NCBI RefSeq assembly: GCF_000241485.1
Contig: NZ_JH584241.1
Span: 79,679 to 143,678 of the forward strand
Length of the DNA: 64,000 nucleotides
Direction: 5' to 3'
DNA from: Sphingomonas sp. PAMC 26605
GTDB lineage: Bacteria; Pseudomonadota; Alphaproteobacteria; Sphingomonadales; Sphingomonadaceae
Shown: positions 21,117 to 30,678 of the stretch, piece after piece
Layout of the letters: every line of letters starts with the position of its first letter
Numbering within the stretch: the stretch's first letter is position 1
Translations under genes and position numbers: made by a program
The notes under the pieces: generated by a model
What the model was told of the DNA's origin: nothing
Database searches by the model: none
What the model saw: only the letters and a program-made list of their open reading frames with translations

Positions 21117-21127
21117 TGGCCTTACCA
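21117..21127. promoter_or_regulatory. Possible FadR-type half-palindrome in the manD-regulator spacer
   Basis: TGGCCTTACCA, of the form TGG-N5-CCA seen in FadR-like operators, sits between the divergent regulator and manD. The preceding TGGCC is repeated 9 bp upstream (21108). The motif is short and could occur by chance. Confidence 0.25.
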
Positions 21128-21188
21128 CTATGGACAGGCATCGGCGAGGTGGCTAGCATCGTACCATAATGTCGGAGAGGGCTACATC

Positions 21189-22397
21189 GTGAAAATCCGG
21201 GACGCGCGCGTCATCGTCACTTCGCCGGGGCGCAATTTCGTCACGCTCAAGATCGAGACCGACGAGGGGATTTACGGGATCGGCGACGCGACGCTCAATG
21301 GGCGCGAACTGTCGGTCGCCTCCTACCTCACCGACCATGTCTGCCCGCTGCTGATCGGACGCGATGCGCGCCAGATCGAGGATATCTGGCAATTGCTCTA
21401 TCGCGGCGCCTATTGGCGGCGCGGCCCGGTGACGATGCGCGCGATCGCCGCGGTCGACGTCGCCTTGTGGGACATCAAGGGCAAGGCGCTGGGCACGCCG
21501 CTCTACAATCTCCTCGGCGGGCGCAGTCGCGATGCGGTCATGGTCTACGGCCATGCCAACGGCGGCGACATCGCCGAGACGGTCGACGCGGTCGCGCGCT
21601 ATATCGACTTGGGCTACAAGGCGATCCGCGCGCAGACCGGCGTGCCCGGGATCAAGGATGCGTACGGCGTCGGGCGCGGCACGATGTTCTACGAACCCGC
21701 CGATGCCGCGCTCGCCAGCGTGACCGGCTGGGATACGCGCAAGGCGCTCAACCATGTGCCCAAATTGTTCGACACGCTGCGCGCCAAATTCGGCTTCGAC
21801 CATCACCTGCTGCACGACGGCCACCATCGCTACACGCCGCAGGAGGCCGCCAATCTCGGCCGGATGCTCGAACCGTACCAGCTCTTCTGGCTCGAGGATG
21901 CGACGCCGGCCGAGAACCAGGAAGCGTTCAAGCTGATCCGCCAGCACACCATCACGCCGCTCGCGGTCGGCGAGATCTTCAACACGATCTGGGACTGCAA
22001 GGACCTGATCCAGAACCAGCTGATCGACTATATCCGCACCACGATCGTCGGGGCGGGGGGCGTCACGCATCTGCGCCGTATCGCCGATCTCGCCGCGCTC
22101 TACCAGATCCGCACCGGCTGCCACGGCGCGACCGATCTCTCGCCGGTGACGATGGGGACGGCGCTGCACTTCGACACCTGGGTGCCCAATTTCGGCATCC
22201 AGGAATATATGCGGCATTCGCCCGAAACGGACGCGGTCTTTCCGCACGATTACAGCTTCAAGGACGGCCATCTCTATTGCGGGGAAGCGCCGGGCCACGG
22301 CGTCGACATCGACGAAAAACTGGCGGCGAAATACCCGTACGACCCGCGCCAATTGCCGGTCGCGCGGCTGGAAGACGGCACGATGTGGAACTGGTGA
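21189..22397 (+). CDS. manD: D-mannonate dehydratase, enolase superfamily
   Basis: Dehydrates D-mannonate to 2-keto-3-deoxygluconate in hexuronate catabolism. The 402-residue length and residue numbers match the characterised Novosphingobium enzyme exactly: metal ligands D210, E236 and E262, and catalytic R147, Y159 and H212 can be placed by counting codons from the GTG at 21189. GGAGAGGG precedes that start, and an upstream in-frame ATG gives no family match. The GTGA overlap couples it to the permease gene. Enzymes with this residue set are the efficient mannonate dehydratases. Confidence 0.95.
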   Translation: MKIRDARVIVTSPGRNFVTLKIETDEGIYGIGDATLNGRELSVASYLTDHVCPLLIGRDARQIEDIWQLLYRGAYWRRGPVTMRAIAAVDVALWDIKGKALGTPLYNLLGGRSRDAVMVYGHANGGDIAETVDAVARYIDLGYKAIRAQTGVPGIKDAYGVGRGTMFYEPADAALASVTGWDTRKALNHVPKLFDTLRAKFGFDHHLLHDGHHRYTPQEAANLGRMLEPYQLFWLEDATPAENQEAFKLIRQHTITPLAVGEIFNTIWDCKDLIQNQLIDYIRTTIVGAGGVTHLRRIADLAALYQIRTGCHGATDLSPVTMGTALHFDTWVPNFGIQEYMRHSPETDAVFPHDYSFKDGHLYCGEAPGHGVDIDEKLAAKYPYDPRQLPVARLEDGTMWNW

Positions 22398-23653
22398 GCG
22401 TGAAGATCCGCCATCTGCGTTGGTGGATCGTCGCGCTAATCTGTGTCGGGACGATCGCGAACTATCTCGCGCGCAATTCGCTCGGCGTGCTCGCGCCGCA
22501 GTTGAAGGCGAGCTTCGCGATGTCGACGCAGCAGTACAGCTATGTCGTCGGCGCGTTCCAGCTCGCCTACACCGTGATGCAGCCGATCGCGGGTTATATC
22601 GTCGACCATTTCGGGCTGCGCGCCGGGTTCGCCTTTTTCGGCGTGGCCTGGTCGGCCGCCAACATGCTGAGCGCGCTCGCGGGCGGCTGGCTGAGCCTCG
22701 CCTTCTTCCGCGCTTTGCTCGGGATGAGCGAGGCGGCGGCGATTCCGTCGGGGATGAAGGCGATCGCCGAATGGTTTCCCGCGCGCGAGCGCTCGGTCGC
22801 GACGGGCTGGTTCAACGCCGGCACCTCGTTCGGCGCGGTGCTTGCGCCGCCGATCGTTTTGGCGGTGACCTTGTGGGGCGATTGGCGGCTCGCCTTCGTC
22901 GTCACCGGCGCGGTCGGATTGGTTTGGGCGGGTGCCTGGTACGCCTTCTACCATTCGCCGAACCAGCATCCCGCGATCACGCCCGAAGAACTGGCGTTGA
23001 TCGCGGCTGATCGGCCTCTCGTGCCGTCGCGCCGGGCCAGCGCGAAGGAGATTCTCGGGAGCGCGAAGTTCTGGGTGATCGCCGTGCCGCGCTTCCTCGC
23101 CGAACCGGCGTGGCAGACCTTCAGCTTCTGGATCCCGCTCTACCTCGCCACCGAACGCGGCATGGATTTGAAGCAGATTGCGATATTCGGATTCCTGCCT
23201 TTCCTCGCCGCGGATCTCGGCGGTGTGCTCGGCGGCTATCTCTCGCCCTTCTTCATCAAGCATTTCGGGATGCGGCTGATCCCGTCGCGCGTGCTTGGCA
23301 TCAGCCTCGCCGCGGTGCTGATGATCGCGCCGGGCTGTATCGGCCTCGCCGCCAGCCCGTACACCGCGATCGCGCTGTTCTGCATTGGCGGTTTCGCGCA
23401 TCAGATGATCTCGGTGCTGATCAACACGCTGTCGGCCGACGTCTTCACCCCCGAAGAAGTCGGCACCGCCAACGGCTTTGTCGGGCAGGCGGGGTGGATC
23501 GGCGGGCTGCTCTTCTCGCTGCTGATCGGACAGCTTGCCGACAGCATCGGCTATGCCCCCTTGTTCGGCGCGCTCGCCGTGTTCGATCTGATCGGCGCGG
23601 TCGTGCTGATCGTCTTCGTCCGTCGCCTGACCTTACCGGAAGCCCGCATATGA
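22394..23653 (+). CDS. MFS permease, hexuronate (ExuT/ACS)-like
   Basis: A 419-residue 12-helix major facilitator of the anion:cation symporter group. Visible are the N-terminal segment [19 protein letters not shown], the family-typical [24 protein letters not shown], and the mid-protein loop. Context (manD before, GH31 after, both with 4-nt overlaps) points to uptake of hexuronates or short uronate oligomers. It starts at GTG 22394, or possibly GTG 22400; no ATG is available at the family N-terminus. Confidence 0.88.
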   Translation: MSVKIRHLRWWIVALICVGTIANYLARNSLGVLAPQLKASFAMSTQQYSYVVGAFQLAYTVMQPIAGYIVDHFGLRAGFAFFGVAWSAANMLSALAGGWLSLAFFRALLGMSEAAAIPSGMKAIAEWFPARERSVATGWFNAGTSFGAVLAPPIVLAVTLWGDWRLAFVVTGAVGLVWAGAWYAFYHSPNQHPAITPEELALIAADRPLVPSRRASAKEILGSAKFWVIAVPRFLAEPAWQTFSFWIPLYLATERGMDLKQIAIFGFLPFLAADLGGVLGGYLSPFFIKHFGMRLIPSRVLGISLAAVLMIAPGCIGLAASPYTAIALFCIGGFAHQMISVLINTLSADVFTPEEVGTANGFVGQAGWIGGLLFSLLIGQLADSIGYAPLFGALAVFDLIGAVVLIVFVRRLTLPEARI

Positions 23654-26031
23654 GACGCGCCACGATCGCCAACCCGCCACTGTTCGCGCTGACCGATCGC
23701 GCCAGCGGCCGGATCGCGTTGACCGCCGACACCGGCGCAGTGGCGCATCTGTTCGTGCTCGAGGACGATATCATGCGCCTGCTAGTGCTTGCCAACGGGA
23801 CTGTGACGAGCCCGCCGAGCTGGGCGATCGCCGCGGGTGCCGAGGATATCGCCGAGCCGGGGCGCGACCGGATGGACGTCGCGGGCTTCACCTGTCCCGA
23901 GCCTCAAATCGAGGAGAGCGACGGCACGCTCTTCGTCACCGCTGCGCGGATCCGAGTAACGATCGCGCTGCACGGCCTGCACTGTCGCTGGGAGCAGCAC
24001 GATGGCGCCACCTGGCAGCCGATGGCCGCCGATCGCCCGACCCAGGCCTATGACTTCGGCTGGTGGGACGGACGCGCGCATCATTATCTCGAACGCCGCG
24101 CCGACGACCGCCACTATGCGCTCGGCGAGCGCGCCGGCGCGATGGACCGCACGGGGCGCCGCTTCAACCTGACCAGTCTCGATCCGATGGGCTATGACGC
24201 CGAGCATAGCGACCCGCTTTACAAAGCGATCCCCTATGTGCTCGTCGCCGACGCAGCAGGCCGGTGCCACGGCGAGTTCCACGATACGCTCGCGCGCGTC
24301 ACCTATGATTTCGGACGCGAGCTCGACAATTACCATGGGCCCTATCGCCATGTCGTCGCCGACCACGGCGATGTGGACCTGTGGATGATCGCCGGTCCCG
24401 ATCCGCTCGCCGTCACCAAGCGCTTCACCTGGCTCACCGGCCGCCCGGCGCTGATGCCGGCCTGGTCGCTCGGCTATTCGGGCTCGACAATGACCTATAC
24501 CGATGCGCCCGACGCCGCGGTGCAGATGCAGCGCTTCACCGCCAAGCTCGCCGAGCATGACATCGGCTGCAGCTCGTTCCATCTGTCGTCGGGCTACACC
24601 TCGATCGGCGACAAGCGCTACGTCTTCCACTGGAACCGCGACAAGTTTCCCGATCCCGCGGGCTTCGTCAGAAGCTATGCCGATGCCGGCGTCCGGCTTG
24701 TCCCCAACATCAAGCCGGCGATGCTGCTCGATCATCCGCTGATCGCCGAAGTGCGCGCGGGCGGCTTGCTGATCGCCGACGAAACGGGCGAGGAGACACA
24801 GGCGCAATTCTGGGACGCGCCCGGCGTCTATCTCGATTTCACCAACCCGGCGACGGCGGACTGGTGGAAGCGGCAGGTGACCACCGCGCTGCTCGACAAC
24901 GGCATCGAAGCGACGTGGAACGACAATAACGAATATGAAGTGTGGGACGCGCGCGCGCGTATCCATGGCTTCGGCACCCCGCGCGGCGCGGCCGAGGCGC
25001 TGCCGCTCCAGGCATTGCTGATGATGCGCGCGTCGCGCGCCGCGCAAGTGGCGCATGCGCCCGACACGCGCCCCTATGTCGTCACGCGCTCGGGCATGGC
25101 CGGCCTGCAGCGCTACGCGCAGACCTGGTCGGGCGACAATCGCACCGACTGGAAGACGCTGCGCTACAATCTCAAAATGGGCCTCGGGCTCGCTTTGTCG
25201 GGCATTTCGAACAGCGGGCACGATGTCGGCGGTTTCGCTGGGCCGCCGCCCGATGCCGAATTATTGGTGCGCTGGGTGCAGGCGGGCGTGCTGATGCCGC
25301 GCTTCAGCATCCACAGCTGGAACGACGATCGCAGCGTCAACGAGCCGTGGATGCACGCCGAGGCGCTCCCTGCGATCGGGCGGCTGATGGCGCTCCGCCA
25401 GACGCTGTTGCCCTTCTTGGGCGATCTGCTGATCCGCTACAGCCGCGATTTCGAGCCGATCGTCCGGCCGCTATGGCTCGATCACCCCGCGGATGCGGCG
25501 GCGTGGATCGACGGCGACGACCATATGCTCGGCCGCGACGTGCTCGCCTCGATCGTCGTCGCGCAAGGCGCGACGACGCGCACGGTCCGGCTGCCGGGCC
25601 GCGACGACTGGTACGATGTCTGGAGCGGCACCCGCCATGCCGGCGGGAGCGTGGTCGTGGTCGACTCGCCGATCGACGGATTCCCGCCGCTCTTCGCGCG
25701 CGCGGGATCGGCGATGCTGGTCGATCTCGCGCACGGCGGCTTCGCGCCCGAGCCGCGCGACCGCGGGCTGTGGCTGTTCCCGCTGGCCGGAGCAGGACGC
25801 TTCGAAACCAGCGCGCTGGAAGAGGACGCGGCGAAGTCCGAACCGCGCGAATGGCGCGTCGCGGCGATCTGTACCGCTGATGCGATCATGCTCGACATCG
25901 CCGCGAACGACCGGCGCGCGCTGACGATCGTGCTCCCGGACGGCGAACGGCGCGATTTGGTTGTCGCAGGCGTGCCGGTGCAGACGCGGGATGACGGGAA
26001 CGGTCGCCGCACGGCCCGGATCGAACGCTGA
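23650..26031 (+). CDS. Glycoside hydrolase family 31 (alpha-glycosidase)
   Basis: A 793-residue retaining GH31 enzyme. The catalytic nucleophile is D425 in TWNDNNEYEVWD and the acid/base is D496 in TWSGDNRTDW. The segment FHLSSGYTSIGDKRYVFHWN and the C-terminal beta domains also fit. No signal peptide is visible, so it probably acts in the cytoplasm on imported oligosaccharides. The start overlaps the permease stop (ATGA). GH31 covers alpha-glucosidase, alpha-xylosidase and sulfoquinovosidase; the uronate context does not settle which. Confidence 0.9.
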   Translation: MRRATIANPPLFALTDRASGRIALTADTGAVAHLFVLEDDIMRLLVLANGTVTSPPSWAIAAGAEDIAEPGRDRMDVAGFTCPEPQIEESDGTLFVTAARIRVTIALHGLHCRWEQHDGATWQPMAADRPTQAYDFGWWDGRAHHYLERRADDRHYALGERAGAMDRTGRRFNLTSLDPMGYDAEHSDPLYKAIPYVLVADAAGRCHGEFHDTLARVTYDFGRELDNYHGPYRHVVADHGDVDLWMIAGPDPLAVTKRFTWLTGRPALMPAWSLGYSGSTMTYTDAPDAAVQMQRFTAKLAEHDIGCSSFHLSSGYTSIGDKRYVFHWNRDKFPDPAGFVRSYADAGVRLVPNIKPAMLLDHPLIAEVRAGGLLIADETGEETQAQFWDAPGVYLDFTNPATADWWKRQVTTALLDNGIEATWNDNNEYEVWDARARIHGFGTPRGAAEALPLQALLMMRASRAAQVAHAPDTRPYVVTRSGMAGLQRYAQTWSGDNRTDWKTLRYNLKMGLGLALSGISNSGHDVGGFAGPPPDAELLVRWVQAGVLMPRFSIHSWNDDRSVNEPWMHAEALPAIGRLMALRQTLLPFLGDLLIRYSRDFEPIVRPLWLDHPADAAAWIDGDDHMLGRDVLASIVVAQGATTRTVRLPGRDDWYDVWSGTRHAGGSVVVVDSPIDGFPPLFARAGSAMLVDLAHGGFAPEPRDRGLWLFPLAGAGRFETSALEEDAAKSEPREWRVAAICTADAIMLDIAANDRRALTIVLPDGERRDLVVAGVPVQTRDDGNGRRTARIER

Positions 26032-26048
26032 CGGGTCACCCAAAGAAA

Positions 26049-26076
26049 ACGGGCGCCCCCTTGCAAGAGCGCCCGT
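26049..26076 (-). terminator. Intrinsic terminator in the GH31 / porin-like convergent spacer
   Basis: Stem ACGGGCGC / GCGCCCGT with a 12-nt loop. Read on the minus strand it is followed by TTTTCTTTG, so it suits the outer-membrane protein gene best, and it may stop GH31 transcription as well. Confidence 0.6.
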
Positions 26077-26092
26077 TGGTCTTGGCCGGAAA

Positions 26093-26115
26093 GGGCGGCG
26101 ATACGATCGCCGCCC
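26093..26115 (-). terminator. Hairpin directly after the outer-membrane protein stop
   Basis: A perfect 10-bp stem GGGCGGCGAT / ATCGCCGCCC with 3-nt loop, 9 bases past the stop codon of the minus-strand gene. There is no T-run, so it could protect the mRNA 3' end while the following hairpin terminates. Confidence 0.5.
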
Positions 26116-26124
26116 GCCCGATGC

Positions 26125-26808
26125 TTATTTGAAGCGGATGCCGACGCCGCCCATGACGCGCTGGCGCGAGGTGTGATCCGAATATTGCGAGTAGACATAC
26201 TGCGCCGAGACGTAGAGGCCCGAGAGCGGACCCGAGAAGCGGTTGCCAACGCCGTATTCGACACCACCACCGAGCTGATAGCCGTCGGTGTTGTAGTGAT
26301 CATAGAAGCTCTGGCCGGCGACCGGCGAGGTGAAGCGCTTGCGCTGCTCGTTGGTGACGTAGCCGCCCTTGCCGAAGACGAGGAACTGCGGGGTCACCTG
26401 GTAACCCGCGCGAACGCCGACGCCGACTTCCTGGAACGACTTGGTGCAGAGCCCACCGCCGCCGGCTGCCGTGCAGTTCTCGCTCCAGTCGTCCGAACGC
26501 CAGTAGGTCGCTTCCGGACCGACGACGAAGTGCTCGCCGAGCTGGCCGTCGAAGCCGACGGTCGCGCCGTAGCCGAACTTGTCGCGATGCACGCCCTGCG
26601 ACTGGAAGCGATCGCCACCGAAATTGCCTTCGATGCGGAAACCGCGGAAGCTGCCCGAACCGCTATTGGCGGCGGCTTCGGCAGGCGTTGCAGCCGGAGC
26701 GGCGGTGGTCGTGTCCTGGGTTGCGACCGGAGCTGTGGTGTCCTGTGCGAGCGCGGGAACGGCGGTGAGGAAAGTCGCTGCGAGCGAAGCGGTGAGGAAT
26801 TTGTACAT
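26125..26808 (-). CDS. Outer-membrane beta-barrel (OmpA/opacity-like) protein
   Basis: A 227-residue exported protein. A signal peptide (MYKFLTASLAATFL, cleavage after ALAQ) is followed by a Thr/Ala/Pro-rich linker (about residues 24-50) and an eight-strand-type barrel: FRGFRIEGNFGGDRF, GYGATVGFDGQLGEHFVVGPEATYW, ending MGGVGIRFK with the terminal aromatic residue expected for outer-membrane insertion. ATG 26808 gives a clean signal peptide. Function unknown beyond an outer-membrane role. Confidence 0.85.
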   Translation of the reverse strand: MYKFLTASLAATFLTAVPALAQDTTAPVATQDTTTAAPAATPAEAAANSGSGSFRGFRIEGNFGGDRFQSQGVHRDKFGYGATVGFDGQLGEHFVVGPEATYWRSDDWSENCTAAGGGGLCTKSFQEVGVGVRAGYQVTPQFLVFGKGGYVTNEQRKRFTSPVAGQSFYDHYNTDGYQLGGGVEYGVGNRFSGPLSGLYVSAQYVYSQYSDHTSRQRVMGGVGIRFK

Positions 26809-26992
26809 TGATGGCCTCTGAAATTGCGTTGAGTGGCCGTTTAACCCGGCCGAAACGACAGAGTTCCGGGCTGTCCTGCGATCGCATCGGCAGTGTGGCA
26901 TTCTGGCAACGGTCATGCTGGGCAAGGCGACGACAAAAAGCGGCGCTCCTTTAGGAAGCGCCGCCCATCGTCTTACCGGCAATCGACCCTGC

Positions 26993-29425
26993 TCAGTACT
27001 TCACCGTTCCGCGGACGCCAAAATAGCGTTCCGCGTCGCGCGGCACTTGCAAGCGCTGGTAGGAGTTGGAACTCACGCCATCCCCCGCGGGGGTGACGAA
27101 GCTGACATAGTATTTGTCGGTGAGGTTCTTGCCGATGAGCGAGAGCTCGACCTTGCCGTCCTTGCTGGCAAAGGTGATGTTGGCATCGAGCAGCGCATAA
27201 GGCGCCTGCTGGGCCAGCGGGGTCTGGTCGAGATCGAAATTGATCCGACTCGAATAGCTCAACTGCGATCCGAGCCGCACGTCGAACGGCAGGGTGTCGG
27301 TGAACGGCAAGCGCCAGTCGGCCCCGAGGTTGAACTTGTGTTTCGGCGCGAACGGCAGCGGCTTGCCGTTGTGCGCGAGGCAGGTGGCAAGCTGCGTCGG
27401 TGTCAGCCCCGGCGCGCCGCACGCGAACGCGCGGATCGTGCCCTCGTTATAGGTATAGCCGCCGGTCAGCGTGAAATGATCGGTCGGACGAGCGCTGAAA
27501 TCGGCCTCGAACCCGCGCGAGCGCACGCGCCCGGCGTTGGTCAGCGTGACGAAGGTCTGGCCGCCCTGGGTAATGAAGCTGTTGGCCTGAAAGTTCTCGA
27601 GCAACTGGCTGTAGAGCGCGGCGTTGAGCGTCAGGCGGCGGTCGAAGAATTTCGACTTGATGCCCAGTTCGAACGCATTGCTCGTCTCGGGGCTGATCGG
27701 CGCGGTGTTGTTCGCCGTCATCGAATAGAACACGTTGAGCGCGGGGCCCTTATAGCCGCGCGAATAGGTTCCGTAGGCCATCAGGTCCGGGGTTGCCTGA
27801 TATTGCAGGCCGGTCTTGCCCGACCAACCGTTGGCGCTCGTCGATTGCGCCGAGGTGAAGGCGCCCTGGATACCGGGGCGCAGCGTCGCGTCCGCAACCG
27901 ACACGGTCCGCGCGAAAGTATAGGACACGGTGTCATGCGTATAGCGCAGCCCGCCAATCAGCTTGAGGTGATCGACCACTTCCCAGGTCGCCTGGGCGAA
28001 GCCCGCCTGGCTGCGGAACTTGGTGTTCCACGCAGCCGGACCGTTCGAGCTCACGAAGCTGCTGACGCCGGGCGTCGTGCTGCACGGCCGGTAGCCGGTC
28101 GCATCGACCGGCAGCGTCGAGGCCGAGCAGAAGCCGTCCGAGCGCGTGAAGGTGTCGTCCTCGTCGGTCCACCAGAAGAAGGCGCCGGCGACATATTCGA
28201 AGCGCCGACCGCTCGGCGAAGCGATGCGGATTTCCTGGCTGTACTGCTTGAAGTTCAAGCGGCCGTCGTCGCGCTGGTCGATGTTCTGCGTGGCGCCGGG
28301 GACAGCGGCGATCGCCGGAGTCGTCGCCGTGGCGGGCACGGCGGCGGTGGCGACCGCGACATATTGCCCCGATTGCGACCCGAAGTCGCCGTCGCGGAGC
28401 TGGCGGTTCTTCCAATTGCGGTACGCCGTGATCGAGGTCAGCGTATAGTCGCCGAGCTTGTAGTCGAGCGTGGCCGAGACGCCGGTGTTGGTGTCGGTCG
28501 TGCCCGGCGTGAAATTGTTGTTCAGGCGGCGATTGCCGTAGCGCGGAACCACCGGTGCCTGCCGGGGCAGGAAGATGTTGCTGAACTGCCCCGTCGGATT
28601 GACGAACGTTCCCAGGATGTCGCCGCAGCAATCGTCTTTTTCGTGGCTGTAATCGGCGGCGATGCCGACGGTCAGATCGCCAAACTCACCCCTGAGCTTG
28701 CCCTTGATCCCGAATTTTTCATAGCCGTTGACCCAGGTGTTGTTGAATACATTGCGGGCGTTGCCGTCGTAATTTCCATAGTAGCCGCTGAGCAATGCGC
28801 CGACGGTATCGCTCAGCGGGCCTGAAACGGTCGCGCTCGCGCGATATTCGGCGCGGTCGTAATAGGCGGCGGAGGCTTCGGCCTGCAGCGCCTTGGTCGG
28901 CGCGCGCGTGACGATGTTGAGCGCGCCGGCGCTCGCATTCTTGCCGAACAGCGTGCCCTGCGGCCCGCGCAGCACTTCGATCCGGTCGAGATCGGCGAAT
29001 TCCTGCGTCGCCATGCCCGAGCGGCCATAGACCACGCCGTCGATGATCGTCGAAACGCTCGGCTCGGCGCCGGACGCGAACGATTGCGTGCCGAGCCCGC
29101 GGATCGCGATCGTCGAATTGACGTTGGCGGTGCCGCGCTTGAAGGTCAGCGAGGGGACGACCCGGTCGAGCGTCTCGGTGCTGTTGATGTTCTGCGCGCG
29201 CAGCGAATCGCCGCTGACGACGGTGATCGCGACGGGTACCGTCTGAAGATTTTCGGACCGGCGCTGCGCGGTGACGACAATGTCGCCGGTATCGCCGGCT
29301 GGCGCGCTGGAAGCTTGCGGATCGACCGGCGTCGCGGGACTGGTTGTCTGCGCCGCGGCGGTTTGTGCCGCCATCAGCACCGTGGCCAAAGCCAACAGGC
29401 TCGCCGTCGTATCGACCTTGCTCAT
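26993..29425 (-). CDS. TonB-dependent outer-membrane receptor
   Basis: An 810-residue receptor that imports a substrate across the outer membrane using TonB energy. The signal peptide ends in TAAAQ. The TonB box region has DIVVTAQRRSE, the plug domain has GLGTQSF and EVLRGPQGTLFGKNAS, and the 22-strand barrel ends in YFGVRGTVKY with a terminal aromatic. GGAGGGGG lies just before ATG 29425. Next to the GH31/manD genes it might serve glycan uptake, but the receptor sequence alone does not show the substrate. Confidence 0.92.
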   Translation of the reverse strand: MSKVDTTASLLALATVLMAAQTAAAQTTSPATPVDPQASSAPAGDTGDIVVTAQRRSENLQTVPVAITVVSGDSLRAQNINSTETLDRVVPSLTFKRGTANVNSTIAIRGLGTQSFASGAEPSVSTIIDGVVYGRSGMATQEFADLDRIEVLRGPQGTLFGKNASAGALNIVTRAPTKALQAEASAAYYDRAEYRASATVSGPLSDTVGALLSGYYGNYDGNARNVFNNTWVNGYEKFGIKGKLRGEFGDLTVGIAADYSHEKDDCCGDILGTFVNPTGQFSNIFLPRQAPVVPRYGNRRLNNNFTPGTTDTNTGVSATLDYKLGDYTLTSITAYRNWKNRQLRDGDFGSQSGQYVAVATAAVPATATTPAIAAVPGATQNIDQRDDGRLNFKQYSQEIRIASPSGRRFEYVAGAFFWWTDEDDTFTRSDGFCSASTLPVDATGYRPCSTTPGVSSFVSSNGPAAWNTKFRSQAGFAQATWEVVDHLKLIGGLRYTHDTVSYTFARTVSVADATLRPGIQGAFTSAQSTSANGWSGKTGLQYQATPDLMAYGTYSRGYKGPALNVFYSMTANNTAPISPETSNAFELGIKSKFFDRRLTLNAALYSQLLENFQANSFITQGGQTFVTLTNAGRVRSRGFEADFSARPTDHFTLTGGYTYNEGTIRAFACGAPGLTPTQLATCLAHNGKPLPFAPKHKFNLGADWRLPFTDTLPFDVRLGSQLSYSSRINFDLDQTPLAQQAPYALLDANITFASKDGKVELSLIGKNLTDKYYVSFVTPAGDGVSSNSYQRLQVPRDAERYFGVRGTVKY

Positions 29426-29494
29426 ATATCCCCCTCCAAATGCGCTCTTCGGCACCATGCGGCGGTTTGACCACATTCGCGCGTCGATCGTCAA

Positions 29495-29505
29495 GTGGTC
29501 AGGCC
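29495..29505. promoter_or_regulatory. Possible operator upstream of the TonB receptor
   Basis: TGGTCAGGCCA has the same TGG-N5-CCA form as the site before manD. It forms part of a wider inverted repeat, TGACCAC (29467-29473) and GTGGTCA (29494-29500), lying 42-75 bp upstream of the receptor start. Its shared control with manD is a guess. Confidence 0.25.
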
Positions 29506-29707
29506 ATTCGCCGACGGAATGCTACCTAAGGGGCGGTCCCTAGTAGATTCCCGGGGGACGGCGGCCGCCCGGTGCAACGCCGCGCGGAAGGCCCGGTACG
29601 GACACGGCTTTTTCCGAACCATGGGGAAATCAGATCGGTACTCTTACGATATTCGCTGCCGCGTCGCACGCCGTTAACCATTCGCCGACCAGTCACAGGA
29701 GCAGGCG

Positions 29708-30313
29708 ATGGACGAGATGTATATCGGGAGCGCGATCTGCGAGGTTACGAGCGGCGGCGAACTGATGCTGCCGCGACGCTTTTTCGAAACGTCGCGCGCG
29801 CGATCGATCGACGAATATCTGCTGATCGGGCTGCATGAAGATTCGGAGTGTCTGGTCGCCTTCGACCGTGTCTACGTCATGCAGCGTCAGTTCGAAGTCT
29901 CCGAGCGCTTCGCCAAGTCGCCCGGCGGATTTCAAGACCATCACCGACTGCGCCGCCTCTATGGCTTTGTCGAGGAGGCCCCGCTCGCGCCCGATGGCAT
30001 GTTGCAGCTTCCCGCGGTCTTGCGCGAGCGTGGCGGAATCGGCGCTGCAGCGCTGCTGGTGGCAAGCGGGGCGCGTTTCGAAATCTGGGATCTTGGGCAT
30101 GTCCTCGCGCATGGACCGTCGGACCTCGTCACGATGGCTACGCTGCTCCGCACGAATCACCTCAACAAGGAGGTCGCCAATGGCGCTACTCTGTCTTCTG
30201 CTGGGTCACGTCCCGGCGCTCTTGCAGCACTGCAACCAGCGCTTTGCCTTCAGCCACTGCCTCCGATGTCGCCACGCCATGATCCGATCGTTCGCCGGCG
30301 TGGCACCGGGTGA
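29708..30313 (+). CDS. Orphan MraZ-like (double SpoVT/AbrB-fold) protein
   Basis: A 201-residue protein whose first about 155 residues follow the MraZ plan: an N-terminal half opening MYIGSAICEVTSGGELMLPRRFF and a second half with PDGMLQLPAVLRERGGI followed by ASGARFEIWDL, as in MraZ (GRILIPAxLR, then RIEIWD). MraZ is a DNA-binding repressor normally first in the division/cell-wall cluster; no such genes are near. The last about 43 residues are low-complexity and overlap the next ORF by 134 bases, so the true end may once have been earlier. CAGGAGCAGG precedes the ATG. DNA binding is inferred. Confidence 0.7.
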   Translation: MDEMYIGSAICEVTSGGELMLPRRFFETSRARSIDEYLLIGLHEDSECLVAFDRVYVMQRQFEVSERFAKSPGGFQDHHRLRRLYGFVEEAPLAPDGMLQLPAVLRERGGIGAAALLVASGARFEIWDLGHVLAHGPSDLVTMATLLRTNHLNKEVANGATLSSAGSRPGALAALQPALCLQPLPPMSPRHDPIVRRRGTG

Positions 30314-30527
30314 CACCGCGCCTGGGGGGTGGCGGCGCGTTCCGTCAGGATGGCGGGTGCGGTGGGCAGGGGAGCGCTCGCCCCGCCGACACCACCGCCG
30401 TTCGCGATGCGAGGGCGGGGTGCCGTATCTCCTCCGGATCGGGGTCGCCGCGATCTGGTGGCACGCGCAAGACGCGGTGCGCGCGCGTGCGAAACGCCCG
30501 CGGATCCTGCGCCTCGCCGCGCCGTGA
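30180..30527 (+). CDS. Small Cys/His-rich protein overlapping the MraZ-like gene
   Basis: A 115-residue ORF in the +1 frame relative to the MraZ-like gene. Its ATG is preceded by a strong AAGGAGG at the right distance. C5, H10, C18 and the C27-x-x-C30 pair suggest a small zinc-ribbon. The segment CLRCRHAMIRSF followed by GGWRRVPSGWRVRW looks like a conserved small-protein pattern. The C-terminal half is Arg-rich. I do not recognise a named family. It is supported by the ribosome site and codon pattern; a shadow ORF is the alternative. Confidence 0.5.
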   Translation: MALLCLLLGHVPALLQHCNQRFAFSHCLRCRHAMIRSFAGVAPGDTAPGGWRRVPSGWRVRWAGERSPRRHHRRSRCEGGVPYLLRIGVAAIWWHAQDAVRARAKRPRILRLAAP

Positions 30528-30531
30528 GCGG

Positions 30532-30678
30532 TCAGGCGCCTTTCGCGCGATCCGCCTCGGGATAGTCTTCGGGCTCGACCGGGGCGATATCGGGACGATC
30601 ATCGACCTTTTCCTGCGGCAAGCTGCCGCCGGTTGCGGCCTCGTCGTCCGGCGCGTCCGTCCTGTCGGTAGCGCTCAT
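30532..30678 (-). CDS. Small acidic protein coupled to hemerythrin
   Basis: A 48-residue Asp/Glu/Pro-rich peptide (MSATDRTDAPDDEAATGG..., ending EADRAKGA) with no hydrophobic segment, probably disordered. Its ATG overlaps the hemerythrin stop as ATGA, which decides the start and implies co-translation. No family recognised. Confidence 0.5.
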   Translation of the reverse strand: MSATDRTDAPDDEAATGGSLPQEKVDDRPDIAPVEPEDYPEADRAKGA

